DNA of 52,020 nt from Pleurocapsales cyanobacterium LEGE 06147 (GTDB lineage: Bacteria; Cyanobacteriota; Cyanobacteriia; Cyanobacteriales; Xenococcaceae), in NCBI GenBank assembly GCA_015207585.1, contig JADEWQ010000033.1, forward strand, positions 1-52,020, in the 5' to 3' direction. Shown piece after piece: positions 8,073 to 17,647 of the stretch. Position numbers and translations under genes: made by a program. A model generated the notes under the pieces. The model was not told where the DNA came from. It ran no database searches and saw only the letters and a program-made list of their open reading frames with translations. Numbering within the stretch: the first letter of the stretch is position 1; each line of letters starts with the position of its first letter.

Positions 8073-9896
8073 ATGATAGGAAACCAACCAATAAAAAAAA
8101 CAGAAAACCAAGTTTTATCTTCGGAAGATTCGCACTTAATGGAACAAGAAAAAATTCCTTCTCACCGAATGCAAGTAACGGACAATCTGGATGAGTTGCT
8201 GGCTATTTTACCAGACCCCATTCGTGTCAAGATCGACGAACACCCTCAACGAGATGAGCTGATAGAGGTAGTCATGGATTTAGGGAGACTGCCGGAAGCT
8301 CGCTTTACTGATGAAGTAGCTTATTTAGGAGAAACACCAGTCTCTAAAGAAGATCTTCAATACTGCGTTGAGCGGGTAGGTACTTTTAGCAGTGATAACC
8401 GTGCAGGAATAGAAAGAACGTTGCACCGCATCAGTGCGATTCGCAATCGTGCTGGAGATATTATCGGGTTGACCTGTCGTATCGGTCGAGCAGTATTTGG
8501 CACGATTATCATGATTCGCGAGCTGGTCGAAACAGGAAAGTCGATTTTGCTCTTAGGTCGTCCAGGAGTAGGCAAAACTACAGCTTTGCGAGAAATTGCC
8601 AGAGTTTTAGCTGACGATTTAAACAAGAGAGTTGTCATTATCGATACTTCTAATGAAATAGCCGGAGATGGTGATATTCCTCATCCCGCAATCGGTCGCG
8701 CCCGTCGGATGCAGGTTGCTCGTCCGGAATTACAACACCAGGTGATGATTGAGGCAGTAGAAAATCATATGCCCGAAGTAATTGTCATCGATGAAATTGG
8801 CACGGAATTAGAAGCCTTAGCCGCTCGCACAATTGCCGAAAGAGGAGTGCAACTGGTAGGTACTGCTCACGGAAATACGATTGAAAACTTAATTAAAAAT
8901 CCTACTCTATCGGATTTAGTAGGGGGTATCCAAGCAGTTACTTTAGGGGATGACGAAGCCCGACGCAGAGGTTCCCAAAAAACCGTTTTAGAGCGAAAAG
9001 CTCCTCCTACTTTTGCCATTTCTGTCGAAATGCTTGAGAGACAAAGCTGGGTAGTTCATGAAGATGTCGCTCAGACAGTAGATAGTTTATTACGGGGAAT
9101 TGAACCAGCAGCCCAAATTAGGACGGTAAATGATAGTGGAGAAGTATCTATTATCTATGAAGAACCCGAGCGACCAGCTAGTAGTTTGCTAGCTAAAACC
9201 ACATCTGCCATTTCGCCAGACCGCCCTGGAGGATGGCGAGCTTCGGGAAGAATGACTCCTGTTGTTCCTGCTTTTAGTAATAAACAAAAAAATGTCAATC
9301 CCGAATTCGATCAGATGCTGGAGCAATCTTGGCACATTCAAGCTCCAGGCAGCGATAAAGTACGTACTCCCGGTCCGAATGGAGAGGATTGGCCAGTTTA
9401 TGTTTATCCTTATGGCATCGGTCGCACTCAAATAGAACAAGTAATCGAGGTGCTGAAACTTCCCGTAGTGCTGACTAAAGATATTGATGGTGCCGATGCA
9501 GTGTTAGCATTGCGATCGCAAATTAAACACCATTCTAAACTGCGGCAATTAACCAAAATGCGCCATTTGCCAATTCATGCAGTCAAATCCAACACTATCC
9601 CTCAAATTACGCGAGCTTTAAGGCAGTTACTCCACATGGAAGATAACGACGATATACCCGAAGCAGCAGACTTGCAATTATTTTCTCGGGCGGGTAGCGA
9701 TGATGAAATCGAAGCCTTAGAGGAAGCGAGATTAGCGGTAGAACAAATTGTCATTCCCAAAGGTCAACCAGTGGAATTGCTGCCCCGTTCGTCTAAGGTA
9801 AGAAAGATGCAACACGAATTGGTAGAACATTATCGTCTCCAATCCGATAGTTTTGGCGACGAACCCAACCGCCGCTTGAGAATTTATCCGGCATAG
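8073..9896 (+). CDS. R3H domain-containing AAA ATPase (Ycf45-like)
   Basis: A cytosolic protein of the conserved cyanobacterial/plastid Ycf45 family. It has an AAA-type ATPase core with Walker A GRPGVGKTT and Walker B VIVIDEIG, a long linker, and a C-terminal R3H single-stranded nucleic-acid-binding region (KSNTIPQITRALRQLLHME). The biological role is unknown. The start is uncertain: ATG codons at 8073, 8139 and 8169 are in frame, none with a convincing ribosome site, and family members usually begin near MQVTDNLDELL (8169). The next gene, guaB3, lies 114 bp downstream on the same strand. Confidence 0.88.
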   Translation: MIGNQPIKKTENQVLSSEDSHLMEQEKIPSHRMQVTDNLDELLAILPDPIRVKIDEHPQRDELIEVVMDLGRLPEARFTDEVAYLGETPVSKEDLQYCVERVGTFSSDNRAGIERTLHRISAIRNRAGDIIGLTCRIGRAVFGTIIMIRELVETGKSILLLGRPGVGKTTALREIARVLADDLNKRVVIIDTSNEIAGDGDIPHPAIGRARRMQVARPELQHQVMIEAVENHMPEVIVIDEIGTELEALAARTIAERGVQLVGTAHGNTIENLIKNPTLSDLVGGIQAVTLGDDEARRRGSQKTVLERKAPPTFAISVEMLERQSWVVHEDVAQTVDSLLRGIEPAAQIRTVNDSGEVSIIYEEPERPASSLLAKTTSAISPDRPGGWRASGRMTPVVPAFSNKQKNVNPEFDQMLEQSWHIQAPGSDKVRTPGPNGEDWPVYVYPYGIGRTQIEQVIEVLKLPVVLTKDIDGADAVLALRSQIKHHSKLRQLTKMRHLPIHAVKSNTIPQITRALRQLLHMEDNDDIPEAADLQLFSRAGSDDEIEALEEARLAVEQIVIPKGQPVELLPRSSKVRKMQHELVEHYRLQSDSFGDEPNRRLRIYPA

Positions 9897-10010
9897 CATA
9901 GAGGAGTAATTTGTCCTACGCGAGCCGAATTTATTTTCTCTCTGCCCCATTTCCAAACAGGAGAAAAATTTGATAGCCTAGGCTAATAGCTTTGGGAACG
10001 GAAGATCAGC

Positions 10011-11174
10011 GTGGACATATCAATTGGTCGTGGAAAAACGGCTCGTCGAGCCTATGGAATTGATGAAATTGCACTCGTACCTGGAGTCCGTACTCTAGAC
10101 CCCAGTTTAGTAGATACTAGCTGGGAAATTGGCGGTATCAAACGAGAAATCCCCATCATTGCCAGTGCCATGGATGGCGTAGTAGATGTAAGCATGGCAG
10201 GACTGCTATCAAAATTAGGGTCAATGGGAGTTCTTAATCTAGAAGGACTTCAAACCCGCTATGAAAACCCAGAGCCAGTGCTAAACCGCATTGCTTCTGT
10301 AGGTAAAGAGGAGTTTGTCGGTTTGATGCAGGAGCTATATTCCGAACCGATTAAACCCAAACTGATCGAACAGAGAATTAAGGAAATGAAGGAGCAGGGT
10401 AGCATAGCTGCTGTTAGCTTAACTCCTGCCGGAGCGAGTAACTATGGAGAAGTTGTAGCTAAAGCTGGTGCCGATCTCCTGTTTGTACAAGCAACGGTAG
10501 TATCTACTGCTCATCTTTCTCCCGAATCAGTCACTCCTCTAGATTTGGCTGGTTTTTGCCGAGAAATGCCCATACCCGTTATTTTAGGCAACTGCGTGAC
10601 CTACGATGTGGCAATGAATTTGATGAAAGCTGGTGCGGCAGCTATCTTAGTAGGTATTGGACCTGGTGCTGCCTGTACTTCTCGTGGCGTGTTGGGAGTG
10701 GGTGTACCCCAAGCGACGGCAACTGCTGATTGTGCTGGTGCAAGAGAAGATTATTACGCCGAAACAGGCAGATATGTTCCCGTGATCGCCGATGGTGGAA
10801 TTATAACTGGAGGCGACATCTGCAAGTGTCTTGCCTGTGGTGCGGATGCGGTAATGATCGGTTCTCCCATCGCACGAGCTACAGAAGCACCAGGAGGCGA
10901 ATATCACTGGGGCATGGCAACGCCTAGCCCAGTATTGCCTCGCGGTACTCGCATCAAAGTAGGGACGACGGGAACGATCGAAGAAATTTTGGTCGGACCG
11001 GCAAAACTCGATGATGGTACGCACAATCTTTTAGGTGCCATTAAGACTAGTATGGGTACTTTGGGAGCTAAAAATCTCAAAGAAATGCAACAAGTAGAGG
11101 TAGTTATCGCTCCTTCCTTGTTAACAGAGGGTAAAGTTTACCAGAAAGCTCAGCAGCTGGGTATGGGTAAATAA
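10011..11174 (+). CDS. guaB3: GuaB3-family IMP dehydrogenase-related protein
   Basis: A 387-residue TIM-barrel enzyme of the GuaB3 branch, conserved in cyanobacteria and actinobacteria. It carries the catalytic-loop Cys in [10 protein letters not shown] and the phosphate-binding [13 protein letters not shown] segment, but lacks the paired CBS domains of true IMP dehydrogenase. The family acts in guanine nucleotide metabolism; the exact reaction of this copy is not shown by sequence. The GTG start gives the expected N terminus. A strong terminator follows within 10 bp, so the transcript ends here. Confidence 0.92.
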   Translation: MDISIGRGKTARRAYGIDEIALVPGVRTLDPSLVDTSWEIGGIKREIPIIASAMDGVVDVSMAGLLSKLGSMGVLNLEGLQTRYENPEPVLNRIASVGKEEFVGLMQELYSEPIKPKLIEQRIKEMKEQGSIAAVSLTPAGASNYGEVVAKAGADLLFVQATVVSTAHLSPESVTPLDLAGFCREMPIPVILGNCVTYDVAMNLMKAGAAAILVGIGPGAACTSRGVLGVGVPQATATADCAGAREDYYAETGRYVPVIADGGIITGGDICKCLACGADAVMIGSPIARATEAPGGEYHWGMATPSPVLPRGTRIKVGTTGTIEEILVGPAKLDDGTHNLLGAIKTSMGTLGAKNLKEMQQVEVVIAPSLLTEGKVYQKAQQLGMGK

Positions 11175-11179
11175 AGGGT

Positions 11180-11212
11180 GAGGTGGGCATCGCCCACCTC
11201 TTGTTCGTTTTG
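11180..11212 (+). terminator. Rho-independent terminator of guaB3
   Basis: GAGGTGGGC (11180-11188), a 3-nt loop and GCCCACCTC (11192-11200) form a perfect 9-bp stem, followed by a T-rich run (TTGTTCGTTTTG). It begins six bases past the guaB3 stop. Confidence 0.85.
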
Positions 11213-11301
11213 CCAATAAATCTATTAATCAGAGTTTTCGAGCCAAGATTATTAAAATTAGGCGTGATAAGATTGAGCCAAACTTGGCTGAAAAGGGTAC
11301 T

Positions 11302-12279
11302 ATGCTTGCTGCCACTGTATCTTCTCAAATTACTCCAGTTACTACAGATAACCTTCTCACAGTCTTTGCCGAATTTCTCGATATCGATGTCAGTGCAGGG
11401 GATGCAGCTTCCGACACCTTAAAAACTTATCGCCGTCAACTACAACAATTTATTAATTGGTGCGATCGCGTTTCAATTAATCCAGCAGAAGTTACCAAAA
11501 ATGACATAAAAAAATATCGTCGCTGGATGATCGACAAACAAAAATTTAAGCCAGCTACTATCGCACTTAAGTTAGCTGTAGTCAGACGCTTTTATCAAGC
11601 TGCGGTTGAAAAAGGGCTCATTTCAGTTAACCCTGCGGCAGGAGTAAAGCCGCCAAGAGAAAAACACGATCCGGCTGAAAGAATTACTTACTTAGAAAAA
11701 CCAGAAGTCGAGCAATTATTGCAAGCGATACCAGATGATGGCAGTCTAAAAGCAGCAAGAGATAGAGCCTTATTAGCTATTATGGCTTTAGAAGGACCTC
11801 GTACCGTCGAATTGCATCGGGCAAATATCTCGGATTTAGTCAGACAAGGAAGTAATTTAGGAGTTCGGGTAGAAGGAAAACGTCACATCAGAGTTGTTCC
11901 CTTAACTTCCGATATTGCCAGAATTCTCATGTACTATCTTCATCTGCGTGAAGATAGTGGCGAAGTGCTCAAACCAGCCAAACCTCTATTTATCGCAGTA
12001 GGAAATCGGGCTGGCGGACAAAGAATTTCCCGTCGCGGAATTAGATTAATAGTCGATCGCTATTTAAACCAAGCAGCTTTAAAATACACGACCGGCAGAA
12101 CTATTTCTGCTCATAGTCTCAGACATACTGCGGGTACTCTAGCTTTACACGCTGGGGCTGAGTTGCGGCAAGTACAAGATTTGCTCGGACACGCCGATCC
12201 TCGTACTACTTGCATTTACGCCCATGTCGCCGATCGGTGGGCAAATAATCCCGCTTTAAAACTAGGAATTGAGATTTGA
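11302..12279 (+). CDS. Tyrosine-type site-specific recombinase (XerC-like)
   Basis: A 325-residue integrase-family protein. It has an N-terminal SAM-like core-binding domain (about 20-110) and a C-terminal catalytic domain. The active-site set is readable: the first Arg in EGPRTVELHRA, Lys in EGKRHIRVVPL, H-x-x-R in HSLRHTAGT, His in LLGHADPRTT and the nucleophile Tyr in CIYAHV. It therefore looks functional. Chromosome-dimer resolution (Xer role) or a resident integrase are both possible; no attachment-like repeats were found beside it. ATG 11302 is chosen, with AAGGG upstream. Its 3' end overlaps the 3' end of the convergent padR by 18 bp. Confidence 0.9.
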   Translation: MLAATVSSQITPVTTDNLLTVFAEFLDIDVSAGDAASDTLKTYRRQLQQFINWCDRVSINPAEVTKNDIKKYRRWMIDKQKFKPATIALKLAVVRRFYQAAVEKGLISVNPAAGVKPPREKHDPAERITYLEKPEVEQLLQAIPDDGSLKAARDRALLAIMALEGPRTVELHRANISDLVRQGSNLGVRVEGKRHIRVVPLTSDIARILMYYLHLREDSGEVLKPAKPLFIAVGNRAGGQRISRRGIRLIVDRYLNQAALKYTTGRTISAHSLRHTAGTLALHAGAELRQVQDLLGHADPRTTCIYAHVADRWANNPALKLGIEI

Positions 12280-12813
12280 CACACTCGCGCGTTCAGATGA
12301 CAGGTTGGCTCGCTCTCGATGTAGTTGTTGGCTCAACCATTGAATTTCATTTTGAACTACATCCCGACAATGTTCCCAGAGAGAGGCTTGATAAGGATCG
12401 GTTGGCATTGGTTCGGTGTCTCGATTTTCCAGGCGTAATCGACAGACCATCAAGCGATGCTCCAATAGTTTAATCCGTCGTTCTGGTTCGAGATAACTAA
12501 AAAAGAAAAACTTAATTGCGAAGCGAGAGCGTGCATTTACCCAGCTTTCTTGAGGATGTTCTAACATTTGCTGCCGCCAAAGTATCCGTCCTTGTTCGGT
12601 AATGCTGTAAATTTTGCGTCCCGACCCCCCTTCTCCTTCTGCTTCGGTCATAACTGAAATCGCTCGCCGTTCTTCGAGTCGCTTCAGAAGCGGATAAATT
12701 GAACCATAATTAACGCTGATGCATCCGCTCATAAACAGTTCGAGCTGCTGTTTCAAATAATATCCATGGAGCGGTTTTTGTTGTAATAATCCTAAAGCTG
12801 CTAATTCGAGCAT
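12262..12813 (-). CDS. PadR-family transcriptional regulator
   Basis: A 183-residue repressor. The N-terminal winged helix-turn-helix (LAALGLLQQKPLHGYYLKQQL, then the SGRKIYSITEQG wing) is a clear PadR signature. The C-terminal helical region (about 100-180) serves dimerisation and ligand binding. The gene diverges from an RND efflux operon and has a perfect dyad 11 bp before its start, so it most likely represses itself and the pump genes until an exported toxic compound is bound. That regulation is inference from layout. The N-terminal ATG fits the family. Confidence 0.9.
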   Translation of the reverse strand: MLELAALGLLQQKPLHGYYLKQQLELFMSGCISVNYGSIYPLLKRLEERRAISVMTEAEGEGGSGRKIYSITEQGRILWRQQMLEHPQESWVNARSRFAIKFFFFSYLEPERRIKLLEHRLMVCRLRLENRDTEPMPTDPYQASLWEHCRDVVQNEIQWLSQQLHRERANLSSERASVSNLNS

Positions 12814-12823
12814 TTTAATTGTT

Positions 12824-12840
12824 TATATCAGCCTGATATA
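12824..12840. promoter_or_regulatory. Perfect dyad, probable PadR operator
   Basis: TATATCAG, one central base and CTGATATA form a perfect 17-nt palindrome 11 bp upstream of the padR start, in the divergent region shared with the RND operon. An AT-rich stretch with repeated ATATTAAAT follows. Position and symmetry fit autoregulation. No second full copy was found nearer the efflux genes. Confidence 0.6.
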
Positions 12841-13038
12841 TTAAATCAATATATTAAATTGTTGCACCTAACCATAATAATTTTTTAACATAATTTAAAT
12901 AGCCTCATGCCTGCCTGACTCAAACAAAGTTAAAGTGACGGCATCAGGACTGTTTCTGAGTATAAAGCTCTCGATACCCAAAACCCATTCCGCATCGGGC
13001 AATTAAACGAAAAAATCAATGTAGGAAAGTAACAGAAA

Positions 13039-14448
13039 ATGGCAGCCTCAGAATCTCCTAACTACCCGAATGAGCCAGAGCAGCCCCCACAAATGGCGAA
13101 TGCTGCCGGACGGACGAGCGATAAATCTCCACGGCAAAATTCAACTCGATCGCAAAGACCTTGGTGGATCGCTCTGGGAATAGTTTTTTTACTGGTTGGT
13201 GGCGGTTTGGGTTGGCGCTGGTGGCAGAGCAACCAAGCCCAAACGGCAGCCGATCCAGCAGCAGCTCAAGCTCAAAGTGTACCAGTTCGACTAGAGAATG
13301 TACAGACTTCGACCATTGAAGATTCCGATAGTTTTGTAGGTAATTTGGAATCTCGCGAATCAGTCACCCTCAGACCCGAAATTGAAGGACGGGTCAGTCA
13401 AATTTACGTTCGCTCAGGCGATCGCGTCGAAGCCGGAACCCCTCTAATTCAGCTCAGCCCTGACAAGCGAGAGGCAGAACTGGCAAGCGTCCTAGCCAGT
13501 GTCAACTCTGCCCGTGCCCTAAGGGCTAATGCTGCTTCCGAGCTCCAGGCGTTGGAGGCAGAGCGAGCTGCTGCTGTTGCTGAAGTCGAACTTCAGGAAG
13601 AAGAATTTCAACGCTATCAATCCCTCGTCGAAGCAGGAGCTCTGCCCAGACAAGAGTTAGACCGCGTCACTCGCGATCGCGCTGCGGCGATCGCCCAACT
13701 AAATGCAATTAAACAAAGGATTGAGGCAGCCCGTTCCAGCCTAGCCGAAGCTGAAGCCGGACTTCAACAGGCTCAAGCCAATGCGAATCTTGCCAGTGCT
13801 CAATTAGAAGATGCAACCATCGTTGCTCCGTTTGCTGGAATTGTCGGAGATATTCCCGTTAGAATTGGCTCATTTGTGGGCACGAGTGATGAGTTAACGA
13901 GTGTTACCACCAGTCAATCCTTAGACTTAAGATTGTCAATTCCCATTGAACGGAGACGGGATCTGCGTCAGGGACTGCGGGTTGAATTGAGCGATGCTCG
14001 GGGAAATCCTTTAAGAACGGGTCAAATCAGCTTTATTTCTCCTCAAGTCACTGCTAATGCTCAAAGCATTCTGGCTAAGGCAACTTTTCCCAATCCAGAC
14101 GGTCAACTGCTAGACCAGCAATTTGTGAGAGCTAGAGTCATTTGGAGTGAAGGTTCCGGTGTGGTAGTCCCTGCCTCGGCGGTTTCTCGTTTGGGGGGAC
14201 AAACCTTCGTGTTTGTAGCAGAGCCCCAAGAAGCGTCTGGTCAACCACAGGAACCAGCAGGGCAAACGCAACTAATTGCTCGACAACGACCAGTACAGTT
14301 GGGAGAACTACAGGGCAATAACTATCAGGTAATCGAAGGACTCGAACCAGGAGAAACGATTGTCGTCTCGGGCATTCTTAACGTAAGAGATGGAGTTCCC
14401 ATTACCGCTGAAAGACAACCACCCCAACAATCAAAACAACCATCTTAG
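13039..14448 (+). CDS. RND efflux periplasmic adaptor (HlyD/AcrA family)
   Basis: A 469-residue membrane-fusion protein. One N-terminal transmembrane anchor (about 41-62, WWIALGIVFLLVGGGLGW) is followed by a barrel-sandwich/lipoyl half-motif (SVTLRPEIEGRVSQIYVRSGDRVEAG) and a long Ala/Glu-rich alpha-hairpin coiled coil (about 140-250). The second lipoyl half (ATIVAPFAGIVGDIPVRIG) and beta-barrel domains come next. It would link the inner-membrane pump downstream to an outer-membrane channel. It is the first gene of a two-gene operon with the RND transporter (39 bp gap). No TolC-like gene is present here, so the channel is supplied in trans. Confidence 0.93.
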   Translation: MAASESPNYPNEPEQPPQMANAAGRTSDKSPRQNSTRSQRPWWIALGIVFLLVGGGLGWRWWQSNQAQTAADPAAAQAQSVPVRLENVQTSTIEDSDSFVGNLESRESVTLRPEIEGRVSQIYVRSGDRVEAGTPLIQLSPDKREAELASVLASVNSARALRANAASELQALEAERAAAVAEVELQEEEFQRYQSLVEAGALPRQELDRVTRDRAAAIAQLNAIKQRIEAARSSLAEAEAGLQQAQANANLASAQLEDATIVAPFAGIVGDIPVRIGSFVGTSDELTSVTTSQSLDLRLSIPIERRRDLRQGLRVELSDARGNPLRTGQISFISPQVTANAQSILAKATFPNPDGQLLDQQFVRARVIWSEGSGVVVPASAVSRLGGQTFVFVAEPQEASGQPQEPAGQTQLIARQRPVQLGELQGNNYQVIEGLEPGETIVVSGILNVRDGVPITAERQPPQQSKQPS

Positions 14449-14487
14449 GAGCGATCGATTCTCTAACTCTAATTTGTAGGGCAACTC

Positions 14488-17400
14488 ATGTTTGTCAATA
14501 TTTTTATCAAGCGACCCGTTTTATCGATTGTCTGCGCTCTGCTCGCCTTACTTTTGGGAGCCGCTACGATTCCGACGCTGCCAATCGCCCAGTATCCTGA
14601 AATTAGTCCGCCCCAAGTCAGCGTAACCGCTAATTATACCGGAGCTAATGCCGAAGTTGTCGAAAGTACGGTCACCAATATTTTGGAGCGAGAAATCAAC
14701 GGGGTGGAGGGCATGCGCTACATGACCTCCAGCAGTAGCAACGACGGTACTAGCAGTATCAATGTGACCTTTGATGCTTCGCGAAATGTGGATCTGGCAG
14801 CTGTAGACGTACAAAACCGCGTTTCTCTAGCCGAACCGCGACTGCCAGAGAGCGTACAGCGTACGGGAGTGACGGTTACTAAGCAAACGAGTGGCTTTCT
14901 ACTGGCGATCGGGCTATTCAGCGAAAATGGAGAGTATGACGATATTTTTCTAAGCAATTACGCCGATACCTATATTGTCGATGCCATCAGGCGGATTAAC
15001 GGCGTGGGCAATGTACAAATTTTTGGCGAACGTCAGTATGCCATGCGTTTGTGGCTCGATCCCCAGCGGCTGGCAGCACGGAGTCTCACTCCTCAAGATG
15101 TGGTCACTGCTCTCAATGAGCAAAATTTGCAAGTGGGAGCGGGGCAACTCGGTCAACCACCAATACCGTCAGAACAAGAGTACCAAATCGATCTGCGGGC
15201 AGTAAGTCGACTAACAGACCCCCGAGAGTTTGAAGAAATTGTCCTGAGAACGGAAGATGACGGTACGCTTATTCAGCTTAGAGATGTTGGTCGAGCAGAG
15301 TTAGGAGCAGAAAACTACAATTCATTCTTGAGGTTCCGGGGTCAAGAAGCAGTAGGTTTGGGAATCTCTCAGCTGCCGGATAGTAATGCTCTCGAAGTTG
15401 CCCAGGCTGTCAAAGACGAAATGGCGCGATTGGCTGAAACCTTTCCTCCAGGCATGCAATATCAGGTGGCATTCGACACGACCTCATTCGTGCAAGCTTC
15501 GATGAGGGAGGTTGTAATTACATTATTTTTAGCAGTTGCCCTAGTTATTTTAGTTATCTTCCTCTTTTTACAGGACTGGCGCACCACCCTAATTCCTTCG
15601 ATTACCATTCCCACTGCCTTAATCGGTACCTTTATTTTTATTAGAATTTTTGGCTTTTCGATCAATACTCTCACTTTGTTTGGTTTGACTCTGGCAACTG
15701 GAATGGTGGTTGATGATGCGATTGTGGTCGTAGAAGATATCAGTCGTTTGATTCAAGATAAGGGGTTGAGTCCTCGTCGGGCAGCTATTGAAGCCATGAG
15801 CGAACTCTCCAGTGCGGTAATTGCTACCTCGCTGGTACTGATGGCAGTTTTTATACCCGTAGCGTTCTTTCCCGGGACAACTGGGGCGTTATATCGTCAG
15901 TTTGCCCTGACTATCGCCTTTTCGATCGGAGTTTCTACCTTTCTGGCGCTTACGCTTACTCCCTCTCTTTCTGCCTTATTACTACGACGTGGTCAGGGAC
16001 CGACGGGTTGGCTCGGTCGATTGTTTGGTAAATTTAACCGGGGATTGGACTGGACGCGGCGGCGTTATCAGCGATCGCTACGAGGTCTAGTGCGGGTTAA
16101 AAGTATTGTCATTGGATTGTTTGTGCTTTTGCTGGTAGCTACCGCTTTCATGTTTACCAGGGTTCCTACTGCCTTTTTACCCGAAGAAGACCAAGGATAT
16201 TTCATCACCGTCGTTCAGGCACCGGAAGGCGTATCCCTCAACTATACCGACAGAGTTATTCGCCAAATAGAAGAAGAAATTCTGCCCATGCCAGAAGTAG
16301 TAGCAACTTTTGCGGTAGGAGGCTTTAGCTTTAGCGGCAGTACGGCTAATAGCGGCATCATCTTTACTACCCTTAAACCCTGGAATGAGCGCACGGGACC
16401 GAATCAATCCGTTGAAGCAATTATTGGCAGGCTCTTTCCTATCTTTTCCCAGATTACGGAGGCAAGAGTTTTACCGCTCAATCCTCCAGCCATTCAAGGA
16501 TTGGGTACTTTTGGCGGTTTTACCTTTCAACTTCAGGAGCGCCAGGGCAACGAAGATTTGACTCCCTTAGTACAAACTTTGGGGCAAATTTTACAGCGTG
16601 CCAACCAAACTCCCGGTCTTCAGGGGGTATTTAGTACTTTTGCTGCCAATACTCCGCAACTGCTGATTGAAGTCAATCGCAATCTCGCTCAAGCTCTCCA
16701 AGTTCCGATTAATGATATCTTCGATACTTTAGAAACCGCGATCGGTTCTCGTTATGTCAATGACTTTACTTTGGGGCAACGTAACTATCGAGTGTACGTT
16801 CAAGCAGACCAAGATTTTCGTGCCCAACCGGAAGATATCGGTCAGCTCTACGTTCGCTCTGCTCGAGATGAAATGATTCCCCTGAGTAACTTGGTAACCG
16901 TAACCCCTGCCACTGGAGCACAGACCATCAATCACTATAATTTATTCCGAGCGATCGAAATTACGGGCTCTCCAGCTCCGGGTTATAGCTCTGGTGATGC
17001 TATTAAAAAAATGGAAGAGGTTGCGGCTGAAGTTCTTCCACCCGGATTTTCTTACGAGTGGTCGGGTACCTCTTTAGAAGAAATTGAATCGGGGGGACAA
17101 GCTCCGTTAATCTTTGGATTGGGTCTAGTTATTGTCTTTCTGGTTTTGGCAGCCCAATATGAAAACTTTATCGACCCCTTGATTATCATGCTGGCGGTTC
17201 CCCTAGCCGTTTTGGGCGCACTGTCAGCTCAATCTTTTCGAGGATTGGAAAATGACGTTTATTGTCAAATCGGTCTGGTAATGTTAATTGGTTTAGCAAG
17301 TAAAAACTCGATTTTGATTGTCGAATTTGCCAATCAATTGAGAGAGGAAGGACTTTCTATTACTAAAGCAGTTATCGAAGCCTCACAGGAAAGATTGCGA

Positions 17401-17643
17401 CCCATTCTCATGACTGCTATATCTACCTTGATTGGTATTTTTCCTCTGACGATCGCCACCGGAGCCGGGGCAGGTAGCCGTCAATCCCTGGGAACGGCAG
17501 TCTTTGGCGGTATGTTTGTAGCGACATTTTTGAGTTTGTTCGTGGTGCCGGTGCTTTACATCGTTATCACAGGTTTTAGCGATCGCCTGAGCGAACGATT
17601 GAATCTTACTTCTGCTCCAGAAGAGGAAGAGTATGATAATTAA
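14488..17643 (+). CDS. RND multidrug efflux transporter (AcrB/HAE1 type)
   Basis: A 1051-residue inner-membrane proton-driven pump with the usual twelve-helix, two-large-loop layout. The first helix begins FIKRPVLSIVCALLALLLG. The proton-relay Asp pair is present in ATGMVVDDAIVVVED (helix 4), and the partner Lys in GLASKNSILIVEFANQ (helix 10). The porter and docking loops are full length, so the pump looks intact. It forms an operon with the adaptor and is probably controlled by the divergent PadR regulator. HAE1 pumps typically export hydrophobic drugs or lipids; the substrate here is unknown. The 3' end stops 4 bp before the convergent cysteine desulfurase. Confidence 0.95.
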   Translation: MFVNIFIKRPVLSIVCALLALLLGAATIPTLPIAQYPEISPPQVSVTANYTGANAEVVESTVTNILEREINGVEGMRYMTSSSSNDGTSSINVTFDASRNVDLAAVDVQNRVSLAEPRLPESVQRTGVTVTKQTSGFLLAIGLFSENGEYDDIFLSNYADTYIVDAIRRINGVGNVQIFGERQYAMRLWLDPQRLAARSLTPQDVVTALNEQNLQVGAGQLGQPPIPSEQEYQIDLRAVSRLTDPREFEEIVLRTEDDGTLIQLRDVGRAELGAENYNSFLRFRGQEAVGLGISQLPDSNALEVAQAVKDEMARLAETFPPGMQYQVAFDTTSFVQASMREVVITLFLAVALVILVIFLFLQDWRTTLIPSITIPTALIGTFIFIRIFGFSINTLTLFGLTLATGMVVDDAIVVVEDISRLIQDKGLSPRRAAIEAMSELSSAVIATSLVLMAVFIPVAFFPGTTGALYRQFALTIAFSIGVSTFLALTLTPSLSALLLRRGQGPTGWLGRLFGKFNRGLDWTRRRYQRSLRGLVRVKSIVIGLFVLLLVATAFMFTRVPTAFLPEEDQGYFITVVQAPEGVSLNYTDRVIRQIEEEILPMPEVVATFAVGGFSFSGSTANSGIIFTTLKPWNERTGPNQSVEAIIGRLFPIFSQITEARVLPLNPPAIQGLGTFGGFTFQLQERQGNEDLTPLVQTLGQILQRANQTPGLQGVFSTFAANTPQLLIEVNRNLAQALQVPINDIFDTLETAIGSRYVNDFTLGQRNYRVYVQADQDFRAQPEDIGQLYVRSARDEMIPLSNLVTVTPATGAQTINHYNLFRAIEITGSPAPGYSSGDAIKKMEEVAAEVLPPGFSYEWSGTSLEEIESGGQAPLIFGLGLVIVFLVLAAQYENFIDPLIIMLAVPLAVLGALSAQSFRGLENDVYCQIGLVMLIGLASKNSILIVEFANQLREEGLSITKAVIEASQERLRPILMTAISTLIGIFPLTIATGAGAGSRQSLGTAVFGGMFVATFLSLFVVPVLYIVITGFSDRLSERLNLTSAPEEEEYDN

Positions 17644-17647
17644 TGCT

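Noticed and set aside
7926-8111. Minus-strand frame between ldpA and the R3H gene
   Set aside because: It runs through a perfect hairpin and low-complexity A/T text, with no family and no ribosome site.
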